A DNA stretch of 64,000 nucleotides, from the NCBI GenBank assembly GCA_013399855.1, contig VXAY01005982.1, positions 83,907 through 147,906 of the forward strand, written 5' to 3'. Within the stretch, counting starts at the first letter, position 1. The number at the start of each line of letters is the position of its first letter. Shown piece by piece: positions 1 through 45,800 of this stretch. A program made the position numbers and the translations under genes. This DNA is from Oxyruncus cristatus (taxonomy: Eukaryota > Chordata > Aves > Passeriformes > Cotingidae). The notes beneath the pieces are model-generated. The model made no database searches and was not told the origin of the DNA. It saw nothing but the letters and a program-made list of their open reading frames with translations.

Positions 1-180
1 CGGCAACGCGAGGGCCCGCCCCTGGCGCGGGGCTGGGCCGCCGCGGCGGCCCCGGGCTGCCGCAGCTCAAGCCCGGCACTGCCCCGAGCGGGCGTCGGGG
101 CTGCATGGGCCGCGGGGTGGCGGCGCTTCGTTGTCCGCGAAGGCACGGCCGTGGCAGGCTGGGCTCGCTCGCAGGGGAGG
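1..180. promoter_or_regulatory. CpG-rich segment at the window edge, probable FASN promoter/exon 1 region
   Basis: The first 180 bases are very GC-rich and full of CpG, then composition drops abruptly to the AT-rich vertebrate average. FASN genes have a CpG-island promoter and an untranslated first exon separated from the ATG exon by a long intron, so this is the expected place for exon 1 or the start of intron 1. I cannot place the transcription start, a TATA box or the exon 1 donor: several GT dinucleotides are present but none is a convincing donor. The promoter with its SREBP/USF sites probably lies upstream of base 1. Confidence 0.6.
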
Positions 181-1068
181 AGGTCGGCGTTCGGTATTGC
201 GAAAGGATACTCGTCGATAGATACTGGGAACCCATAGCAAAAAGGTGCCGCAGATACTGCTAAACTGTTTTTTACCGCTTCGGTTTAAACCAGCCGCCCA
301 CACGAAATAACTCGATGATCATACACCAGTGTGGATCTGATGATGTGATTCTGTCAGGAACGTGATGATCATCTTTTCTCTTCTGCTGTTTTTGCGCCTT
401 GGCTTTTATTCCACATTGCTTCCTTGTCATAGGGCCCTTTGAGATACTGAATGCATATTTTCCTAGCAAAGCTGTATTTGGATGCTTAAATATAAACAGG
501 TGGTTTTAAGGCTGTGTGAGTTAACTTGCATACTCCATCGGGCCACCGTTGGGAGCGTGTCTTGTCTTTAAAAAAGGGAGAAAAAACCTCAAGCCACAAG
601 AGCAAAGGGTTCACCTTTTCCTGAAGCCTCTACCCTTCTTGAAACAAAGTGAAAATAATAAAACATTGTGAAAGGCTGTATTTAGTGGGTGAATTCAGAG
701 GATGAGGGCAGTTATGAACAGATGTTTTGCAAACATGGGACTAAGATTTTTAAACAAATCATTTTTGTTTAAATGATTCCCCATCATGCTTTGGAATCAG
801 CCAAGCTGTGTTGATTGTATGAGGAAAATTAACTTTTCTCCAATAACAGCTTTGAACCATATTGTGTTTCCCACTAAGTAGTAGCATATGAATGCACACT
901 ACCGTTTTTCGTTTGTTTTGTGGTCAACAGGACAAATACAGCATTGAAACAGAAAGAGACGTTTTAAAGGTCTTCATTAAATTGGAGCTATAGCATACAG
1001 AGTGATAGTAGCCAAATGCTTTCAAAAAATGAAAACCAAACTGTTTTCCTCTATTTTGTGAAGGGTTT

Positions 1069-1108
1069 CTTCACTTGTAAAGAGCATTACCACTCTTTAC
1101 AAGTGAAG
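1069..1108. repeat. Perfect 16-bp inverted repeat with 8-base loop
   Basis: The left arm CTTCACTTGTAAAGAG (1069-1084) and right arm CTCTTTACAAGTGAAG (1093-1108) are exact reverse complements, separated by the loop CATTACCA. It lies in FASN intron 1. No terminal repeats or target duplication are evident around it. It could be a worn palindromic DNA-transposon relic or a chance or functional hairpin; function is unknown. Confidence 0.85.
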
Positions 1109-4100
1109 TTCCCATGTAAGGACAGTTTTTATTACAAATTTTAGAAATTATAGTCAGAGATGAGGAAACCAGGATTATGATGTAATCCTACTGAGAAACA
1201 AAGAAAGCAATCCTTTTGTCAATATCTGTGCTGAAGAAAGCTGTGAAGGAGTCATGAATGTTTCATTTTACAATAATGGGAGCTCCAAAAAAGAGGAAGT
1301 AGTTGAGCTGGCTTTAAGGATTCTATCCCACCGTGATGACAGCCATCAAAATACAAGTGAAGTAAATAAATATTGTGCTCCTGTCTAGGAAAAGGAACTG
1401 TGTGCATCAGGCAACACAAGATTTGGGTTTTATTTGTTGTTTCTTTGCAAACTGCTGTTTCTTCCCTCCCTCTCTCCTTCCTTTCCTCACCAAATCCTAT
1501 GTGAACAAGTTAGAGCAGAGTAAGTTCTCTTTGGTGGTTGGCAAGTCAGGTATGAGCAGGAAGAAATCAGATTTTACCTTCAGTTTTTTATTTTCCTTGT
1601 ATTTTGTTCTCTTTTCCCTTTTAAGCTTGGAAGCTTAAGGGTCACAGAGGTATTTCTGTAGGGAAACAGTAGATAAAATTATTATTAAAAAGTTGTACAG
1701 CTGCCAGGCATGGTGGAAAACCCCGATTAATACTTTTTTTGATTGATTTTTGGTGCTGAATTAGGGAGGGACTGAAAAACAAATGTTTTAAATGGAATAG
1801 AGAACAGTATTTCGACTTAAGAGTAGCTTTGATAATAGTATTACAATAACATGATGCCAGTAGTTATCCAATACATAGAGAACCAGGTTAAGAAAGTATA
1901 ATGTGATTGGAGAAAGGAATTGGCACCAATAAACAAACCAACCTTGTCAAATAGCTAATGTGGGAGGTAGACCAGAGCACAGGTATAAAGTGATGAAAGT
2001 TGTTACTAGTCAGTAATACCAAAAGGGATTGTTAGTTATCATCAGTCACAAACTGAATGAGTCAGCAACACAATAGAATTGCTAAAAAATATTGTGTAAA
2101 TCCAGTGAGATGGTAGCTTATGCTTTACTGAAGTGTCTCCTGGGCTGATATTTTGGCGATGGGGTGGATTGTGGTGTATGTTTGCTTCTCTCCCCTCAGT
2201 TAAAAATACTAGCTGTCTGAGGAGAATTCACAGAACTCAATTTTAAGCAAAAGCAGGAGTAAACTGAGGAAAAAGGATGTTAGATGTCTGGTTGGATTCA
2301 GCAAAATACAGCCTTAAGAAATAGGCGACTCCTGTTTGTCCCTTTGTATCTTCTTTGTCTCCTGTTTTAGTCTGTTGCTTTTGAACACCTTGCTCATCCA
2401 AGGTAGCAGGAGCGGTCTGTTCTGTATGTTTGCCGTAGTCTAATATCCTTTAAAACAGCTGCAGAAATAATTTGCTTTCTTGATCTGTGCTATGCCCTAT
2501 ACTTGAAAATATGTCTATGTAGTGTGTTACTGTGTATAGTCTAGAAATGCTCTACAGCAAAAGTCCCCAATATAGTAAAACAATACAGTACACCATTTCA
2601 GGGCAAAGGCAATCAACTTTAAATTGGTTTAGCTGCTTATTATCTGTCCAGGAAGACCAAAGACATTGGTAGCTATAACAGCTATTTATTAACTGTTTAA
2701 TCAGAGATGACTTAATATTCATGATTTTTCTTCTTACCACTCTTGTTTTCCAACAGCAGATCATCCCTTCTGTCTGCTACTAAATCTGTACTTCGTATCT
2801 TATCTTAAATGTACACTTTTGGAGCTCTTTGTGGCAAGTTTAAATGTTTCTGGTTCTTTGTGTATTAAAATCTTCAAGTTGTGGCTCTTCTTATCCATTG
2901 ACCCTGCTAAAATTAACTTTTTGGCTCTTGTTCTTCTGATTTTGATTACTGCAGCATCTTTTTCTCCACCTTTGACACAGTCTTGCTCAACTACATTCAT
3001 AACATGTTGGCCAAAATTGCTTTGTTTATGATTTCCATTACTTCACTGTCTCAGAGAAACATTTTGTCAATTGGCCATACCTGGATGGAGTTTTTCTGAT
3101 ACTCGAGGGAAAGATGTGGGATGGGAAGTAACAATCCTAGAAGTGTTCTCTCAGTCCCGTGAAATAGAAATTATATTTCTCCTCCTGAGGTATAAAATTT
3201 AATTGTAATTAAATTATCATTCTGTATATTTCTTGTCTTAAGCTTGAATTGTAAGCTTTGTACATGAGATCTGTTCATTCCCTGCCCCTAGCACAGAAAT
3301 TCTGAATGTATAGCAGAGTTACTGCACTTGATTGGGTCTTACAGGTACAGTGTTAAGGCCAGTAATACAGCTGACTTACTAGTTTTATGTGAGTGGGGCT
3401 TCTCTTCAGCACAAAGTGGACTGAGTCTGTTACTACCAACTTAAGTTTTGGGGACTAGTTTCTCAGTAGTGAGGACCTTGCTTAATTTGACCCTTAGGGT
3501 TTCCCTTTTTAAATGAACAACCAGAGTGGAATGGACCTTCTGTTGTTTGGGTGTTTAGCACAGGACCTAGAAACCCCAGATGTCCTTTTGGGAGCACTTC
3601 TGTTTCTGCTCCCAGAAGTAATGGACTGGGTGAGGTAACCATCCCTTCTGCTTCAGTGTTAGGTGTTGCATAATTTCATCATTACTCCACAGATCCGAAT
3701 CAAGATAATTGCCGAAGGAAAGAAGAAGGGTGAAAGAAATCAGGCAGCCTCTGTGGTGGTGTATTCTGGCAGAGCCAGAGCTCAGCTGAGCTGAGTGCTT
3801 TGCTTTCCTTCTGTACACCCCAGCAATCTCTTCCAACTATGGGAAGGCGTTATGTTTCCTGAGCAATGTAATGTGTGGATGGAAGAGAGGCCCATTTCTT
3901 GCTCAAAAGCATCAGGAACTTCTGGAAGAGGCTGCAAAACAATGCCCAAGTGAAACATCTTGGGTTGGAAAAACAGTTATGAAGTGCTCAACAGAGAGTA
4001 CCCATCAGAGCTGTATTTTAGAGAAGATGATAGAGTCCCAGTAGCTCTTAAGCAAAGTGCGTGCATGGCACCACAGAGCATAATACCACATGGAAGTCAA

Positions 4101-4829
4101 ACTTCAGCTCTCTCATAGCAAACTTTTTCATTCAAAGTTAAGACAGACTTGTAGGTGTTTAAATACCTAGTTTTCTGTGTGGTTGTTACTTGTTTAAAAT
4201 CGTACACATTAAAGAATACTTTGCCTCCACTTACCAGAAGGATTATTTAAGGAAGTACTGTGAATGCTTACTACCTCTTTGGTTCCTGCAACGACACTTT
4301 TATTTATTTTTGTATTAAAAAACCCCACATATATATGGGTATTTCCCCCTTCCCTCCCCTGCTTTAATTTGTCTACTTAGAATGTAAAATTATAATTTGA
4401 ATTTAACTGAAACATCAGGTTAACTTACCTTCTCACTGCTTAGTTGTTAATATATTTTTAGTGTAATAGAAAATAGTGGAGTGTAAAATATGAGCTATCA
4501 TTTGGTGTTGTGGTCTGGTGTATGTGCCCTGCCATTCTGTGTTATGTAGCATGATACTCTTTTGTGGTGTTTGAGACAGGGGTCTTTGAACGCAAATTTC
4601 TTGGGACAGCAGCTGAGTTTTGTCATCCCATCTGTAATCCAGATCTGTTCTGCCAAGCCATACCTTAAAGCACCACCCTCTGTCATATGTAGTCAGTGCC
4701 ACATTCCCAGACCTCTTAATGTGCAGTATGGCGTGCAAGGTCCAATTAGCAAACACTTCAGATGTAAACTTACTTCTTTGGTTTGGGCAGCTAAAATTAC
4801 GCTAAATTGTGCTGTAGTTCTTTGTGCTC

Positions 4830-5035
4830 TGTATTGGGTTTTCTCCTCTCTGTGTGGGCTTTTTGGTTGGTTGGATTGGGGCCTTTTTTCTGGCCTTTTT
4901 TTTTATTGTTTATGGTGGGGTTTTTTGTTTGCTTGGTGTTTTTTGGGGTGGTTGTTTAAGGTTGTGTTGTTTATTTTTGGGGGGTGGTTTTGTGGGATTT
5001 TTTAATTTTGTTTGTTTGGAGTTTCTTTTCCCCCC
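4830..5035 (+). repeat. G/T-only low-complexity block
   Basis: Roughly 200 bases are composed almost entirely of T and G on the + strand, with repeated G runs of 3-6 (near 4878, 4917, 4945 and 4979) and long T runs, ending in a short C run at 5030. The strand bias makes stop codons rare, so long spurious reading frames with membrane-like translations appear here. The block ends about 480 bases upstream of the ATG exon. Confidence 0.8.
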
Positions 5036-5536
5036 TCCAACAGATCTTTTGATTATTGATTCTTAAGTTAGCATTTAGCTTTGGAATGATTGTAGAACTT
5101 GTTTTGCTACCTGTTAGGTTTGCCTTGTAATTATGTATTTTATTATGTACATTTCATAATTCCTCCACCCACCTCTGCTCCAGCACGTTAATCTTTCTTC
5201 CCTGCTGACTCCATAGAGGCTCTGCATTTAGTAGAGATAGACTTATTCATTTTCTGGTTGTCATGTAGAAGCTGATGGTTCTCAAAGAGCCTTATGTTCC
5301 TTAAGGATCAGTCTCATCCTTATCAACCTCGTGGATCTTACAGTCTGTTTGATTAGTTGGGATATAATTTTTTTTTTTGATAGTAGAGACTCCATGAGCT
5401 GTTCCTGTGTGGGTGTTTCTCCTGCAAATACACTTATTTGTCACAACATGTTAGGAACACTAGACACATATACTTTCCTCTGTCTGAAATCTTACTAGTC
5501 TTACTGCTTTGTGCAGCAACAGGGAGAAGTTAAGCG

Positions 5537-41007
<35,471 letters not shown>

Positions 41008-42650
41008 CTTCTGCTTACTCACTGTTGGTGAAGAAAATGCCAACAACATTCCTAGTTATGACAGACCCCAAGGAACTCTTCCTGTTGTTCAACATCACAT
41101 CTGCTCTGCTGCCAGAACTGGGAAGTCTAGCTGTACTCAGTTGGTCTTTTCTTTCTCTTTCTTGCTTATCTTTTCCCAACTCTTATGGGTTATCTCTTTC
41201 CTTTCCCATGCTGTTTTTCCCCCTAGTAACCCTGTCCGTGTTACTGTAGTGCTGTGACTCTGTCACTGTGCACTGCTATGAGGGTTCCCCCTGATGGTTG
41301 CTTCCTACACCCTTGGCAGTATGAAAAACAAATCTAGGAGTAGATTTCTTGTGCTCTATATTGTTTTTGTCTTAACAGTATTCCAAAGGGTATGTGATAG
41401 CACTTGTTGACCAAGCCTAGTGAGCAGAGAGAGGAGTGGAGCTGCAGCTGATTTTGGAGATACTTTTTGTCTGTGAAGAATCTGTCTGCAGTTTAGGTCA
41501 GAAAGAGAATTCCATCGAGGGTTTTGTAACTATATTTTTTAATTTGCTATATTCTAAGTATTTATTGTGTCAAACCAGAGACTTCTTACTTGGTTTTAAT
41601 TTATCATGGGTTATAGGAGAAAAGAAACTTCCCTTTTTAGAGGGGAAGATTTATCCTACAAGGGAAACTTGCCCATTTGTTAAACAAAAGCGCATCTTTG
41701 GAATAGTCTGGTTTCTTGTTTGGTTTGTTCTTTTTTCTCCCACTGCCCTGCCCTGTTCAGAAAGGAAAAGGTAGAAGGAAAGATTCTTGCCATCATCCAC
41801 TCTTCTGAGGAGAGAAGGGCCTGGGGGGATAGGGTGGATGGTTTGACAGATGCCCCTGTATTGAATAGCCTTAACTTGGGCGTGACAAAAACAGGCAAAG
41901 GTGTTCCTAGGCCGGTACTTTGTTTGTATTTGTGCAAGGTTCTGTGCCCTCCTGTATCAGAACCTTAGTAAAAGATTATTGATGCCCTCCCACCTCCAGT
42001 CTCGCCACCCAACGAAACATTTGGAATGTGGGGGTGGGGAATAGAATTCCTTAACAGCTGAATTAATCCTTCCACCCCTGCTCTCATATAACCAAAGCTC
42101 AGGCAAACATACAAGTATCTAAGAAGCCCCTGTACATTTTCTTTAGCACAGGGCTTGCTTAGGCCTTGTGTATTCATTTTCCTTTCAGTAATGAGACTGG
42201 AGATCCCACATAAGGTAACCAAGTAATCAGTTTGATGGTATGATTTTAAAACATAGTACCTTTTTAAAGGAAACTTGCATAAAATTTAATTGAAAAATGT
42301 CTTGCCTTTGCTATGCTGAATCTGTCCTTTCCAAAATCAGTAAATCCTTGCTACACCTATGATACAGAGGAGACCTGGGTAGCAACAAAGCACCAACTAG
42401 GAGGAGCTATTGTGCCTCTCAGAACTGCTGTAAAACCCCAGTTTGCTCCATCTTCATCCCCCAGTGAAGCATCTTGGTAGTACAGGAGCATTCCAGTGAC
42501 AGGAACAGATGGCTCTTCACTGCAGGTTCTGACCTAGTGTCTTTTGCTTATACCACCCTCTGTTGATAGTGGCTGGGTTAACTGGTTTTAGTTTTATAAA
42601 GTATTTCTTTTGTGAAATCTGAAATAAAACAACATAATGTCAGCTTAAAC
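41008..42650 (+). other. FASN: FASN 3' untranslated region
   Basis: Follows the TAA at 41005-41007 without a splice site that continues coding. It contains no earlier canonical AATAAA, and the first good poly(A) signal is at 42623. It therefore represents about 1.6 kb of 3'UTR for the shorter transcript. Confidence 0.75.
42623..42628 (+). terminator. FASN: Proximal FASN poly(A) signal AATAAA
   Basis: Canonical AATAAA in gaaataaaac, followed about 35 bases later by a U/GU-rich stretch (tgtcttgttcctttttttt) that fits a downstream element. Cleavage would fall near 42640-42655. Confidence 0.75.
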
Positions 42651-42659
42651 TATTTTGAA

Positions 42660-45090
42660 ATGTCTTGTTCCTTTTTTTTTTCCTTTTAATTAATACTTTT
42701 TGGTCTGAAGAGTGTCTTTTTCTCTTTAGCTTTCCTAGTATTAAACAGAATTGATCACTGATTGGCTTTTTGTCTTATTTTTTACCACCATTTCTTAATT
42801 TTGTGTTTCACATGGAATCTCTCACTTCTTGTTATCAAGTGAAAACTGCTGCTGGCATAACTTATTTGGAGTCTAGAGAAATAATAATAATAGAGGCTTA
42901 GTATACTGGAGCATGGCTTCTTGTCACCATGATTTTGGTACCTTAGATATAATTAATATACGACCACAATATTGAAGTGAAAACTCTCAGCCTCTAATTC
43001 TGGCTCATGGTATTGGACAAGCCATAATGGCTCATGCCTCAGTCTCCTAATCTGTAAAATGGGACAACAGCATCTACCTCAGGGTCAGTGAGAGGTTTAG
43101 ACAGGCAATGGGTATAAATGCTGTGAAGTTTTAGGTGTGAGGACTAGGTGTTAGTAGCAGAAGGAGAAAAGTGGGATGGGGACATGCCTTACAGCTGCAA
43201 AGAATCCAGTGCTGTAGTGGCTATGAACTGTGTGCATTCCATGGGGCTTCATCAGATCTCCTGTGCCCTGTCCCTGCACATACTGGCACAGGGTACTACG
43301 TAAAACAGATGGGGACTGGTTGGCTTGGTTTAACTACTTGCAGTTGTAGTTAGCCTGAAAAAAGGAGTTTGAAGAATCCCACTTGTCTTGGTTGTATTGG
43401 AAACCTAGAAGGAAAAAGAAAAGAGTAATTCAACTTCAGGCAAACAGGTACAATATTTCTCTACAAAAGTGTTTAATGTCTCTGAATGAGTTGTGTGGAG
43501 GGAGCAAGGACTAATGCTGTCCCATCCATTGCAGCAGGATTTGGACAAGTTCTCTGTATAACAAATGTGCATGGTTTCATCTAAGCAGAGCTTGAAGATA
43601 CGGGTTTAGTCATAGAAGGATCAAGAATTACTTGTGGTTTATATGTTCTCAGTGTTCTTGTGGTTGTTACTGGAAAAGCAGAAGGTTGTTTGGGGGTTTT
43701 TTCCCCCCATAATTGTCTTAGTTATGAGCTGCTGCCCTGTTAAGCCTTTATATAACTGTCTGCTGAATTCAGTGTGCCAAAAAATAAAAACCTTATTAGT
43801 GCTGCTACTGCCTGTTGTTTCTCAGCAGTCCATCAGACAGACAGAGGTAGTATAATAATATCAGAATGCAAAACCAATACTGCAGTTGCTTGTTTTGAGA
43901 AGACAAGGGCAGAAGTCTTTCACACCTGCTCTTCTCTGTGAATGTGAAGTGGGGACTCTTGTCAGCTGATACATTCCATCTTCCTTTTCAACTACCTTCT
44001 CACAGGTCAAGACCATGCTGGTCTTCATCTCAAGACTGAAGAACAGTCCTCTGACCCTATACACTTATTTAGGCTCACAAACTTACGCTGTCTTTCTGAA
44101 ATGATGGGCCATATATCTTAAATCTGCAATAGGAAGAGTAAGAATGTATGGCACATATATTGTCATCAGTATTAAAGCTCTTATTTTCCTTTTCTATTCT
44201 ACCACCTTCCTGAAGGCAAAGAAATACCTCTCTTGCTGAAGATAGTAGTTTTAAAAAAAATGCAAGAAGGGTCATAACTCAATAGAACTCAGGAGACTTT
44301 AAATAGCACTAGACAGAAGAAGTAGAGAAGTTTTCTGGTGCTGAGATAGAGGGCAAGTAAAACCCAAAAGATTTAAGGTAGGATAGTGATAAAGGAAGTA
44401 GGTGTTTATTTCTCCTGCACTTAGTTACCATAACTGAAGATCATACATCATGCCAGCATATTGGGGTCAAACGAAAGAAAAAATATCCCTGGAGCAGTTG
44501 CATGAGAGGCAGTTGGGACTGTTACTGGAGGGGTGGAGAGGCTGTGTGTTTAAAATAGCAGAACTGGTTGTTTACACTGCTGAGGGCAATGAAAGACGGT
44601 AGAGAAGAATTAGAAGCTTGAAACTTAACTATTTCTTGCAGCAAGTTCACCATAGCCACGAGTGCTAGAAAGTTGGGGGGGGAGGGGTAGAAAAATGTAG
44701 GCTTTGACAGTGAACTGTAAAGCCTACTTACTGAGCAATTGGAGTGTACATATAACCCTGCTTAGGCTCTGGTGCTTTTTTATAGTATCATAATGATTTT
44801 GAGTTTTTCCCTTTTAAAGAAAGCAAGCCCTGTGACTCAAATTTATATTGATGTTTTGACTGGAATAGAGATGCAGCATTTTTGATGTTCTGCAAGGTAT
44901 TGGCTGAGAAAAGTGGAAATCCTCCACTGTGCTCATCCTGGTGATGGTCAGTAGCTTTATAAAATGATGCAGAATGAGCGGTTTTGTCATGTTTGCTGTT
45001 ACATTTGGTTCAGCTGGTTCGATTATTTCCACCTGTCTGCCCTGGACACCAAGGACTGGGCAAGCCCCTCTCTCAGTCTGAGATCTTGCA
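42660..45090. other. FASN-DUS1L intergenic region
   Basis: About 2.4 kb with no convincing coding frame, RNA gene or CR1 copy. The first part may be distal FASN 3'UTR up to about 43810. A G-run (gggggggg) lies near 44674-44681. Composition is ordinary AT-rich sequence until CpG density rises from about 45100. Confidence 0.7.
43783..43788 (+). terminator. FASN: Possible distal FASN poly(A) signal AATAAA
   Basis: A second AATAAA in aaaataaaaacc, followed by a GU/U-rich run (tgcctgttgtttctc) about 20 bases on. If used, it would lengthen the FASN 3'UTR to about 2.8 kb. Whether transcription reaches it cannot be judged from sequence. Confidence 0.45.
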
Positions 45091-45099
45091 CTGCTCGGT

Positions 45100-45800
45100 G
45101 ATGGTGCTTCCCCTCGGTTCCTGCTGGGGCAGGGGCCGAAGGGCCCAAAGAAACCGCCCTCGAGGCCTCACGCCCTGCAGAGCCAGCCTCAGGGACAGGG
45201 GGCGGCGGGTCCCTGCGGGGCTCCCGGTACCGCGGGGGAGCCGCGCGGGCTGCTCCTCGGTAGTCACCCCTCAGGAGCCGCCGGGGCCCCGCGGCCGGGC
45301 CTCTTCGTGCGCGGCCTCTGCTGCCAGCGCCGCGGTTTCCGGAGGGGACGGCGTGCGGCTGCGCCGCTGCGCTGGCCGGAGTGGGATGGCGGTGGCACCG
45401 TCCGACGGCGCTGGGGCCCGGCCCGGGCCCAGCGGTCGCGGAGCCCGCGGGCCTCAGGCCGAGCCCCGGCGCGGGGCGGCAGCGGCCGCAGCGCTGCACG
45501 GGCGGCTGCGTGGGAGATGCCGAAGCTGCGCGGGGAGGCCTTTTGGAGGGAGACGCTGCGGAGCGCCCATTACGTGGTAGCGCCCATGGTGGACCAGAGC
45601 GAGCTGGCCTGGAGGCTGCTGAGCCGCCGCCACGGCGCTCAGCTCTGTTACACGCCGATGCTGCACGCCCAGGTCTTCCTCCGGGACGCCAACTACCGCC
45701 GCGAGAACCTCTACGGCGAGGCCTGTCCCGAGGACCGCCCGCTCATCGTGCAGGTGAGCGCGGCTCCCGCCCCGGCTGCCGAAGGAGCTGCCCCGGGCTC
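45100..45800 (+). promoter_or_regulatory. DUS1L: CpG island with DUS1L promoter, 5'UTR and exon 1
   Basis: Some 700 bases very rich in G+C and CpG begin abruptly in AT-rich DNA and end in intron 1. No TATA box is apparent, as usual for housekeeping CpG-island promoters. The island explains the long frames on both strands here (44984-45580 +, 45023-45499 -), which lack homology. The transcription start is probably between about 45300 and 45500. Confidence 0.85.

Larger units (their letters stand above)
181..5516 (+). other. FASN: FASN intron 1 (5'UTR intron)
   Basis: About 5.3 kb without coding potential lie between the CpG-rich edge and the ATG exon. The interval is AT-rich and contains a perfect 16-bp hairpin (1069-1108) and a G/T-only low-complexity block (about 4830-5035). 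I recognised no CR1 copy in it. It ends with a pyrimidine-rich acceptor ending gtgcag at 5516; a second AG six bases later could also serve. First introns of lipogenic genes often carry enhancers, but I see no site strong enough to name. Confidence 0.7.

Noticed and set aside
306..375. Possible C/D-box snoRNA: two GATGATCAT copies and a TGATGA motif
   Set aside because: No properly spaced D box or terminal stem could be found; the repeated ATGATCAT is simply a palindromic octamer.
4562..5005. 147-residue + strand frame with a hydrophobic, membrane-like C-terminus
   Set aside because: It crosses the G/T-only block, where stop codons are rare and Phe/Trp/Gly/Leu/Val codons are forced by composition. 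No homology or splice context supports it.
44984..45580. 198-residue + and 158-residue - strand frames around 45.0-45.6 kb
   Set aside because: Both are GC-rich CpG-island frames with low-complexity Arg/Ala/Gly/Pro translations, overlapping the DUS1L 5'UTR and exon 1 in other frames.
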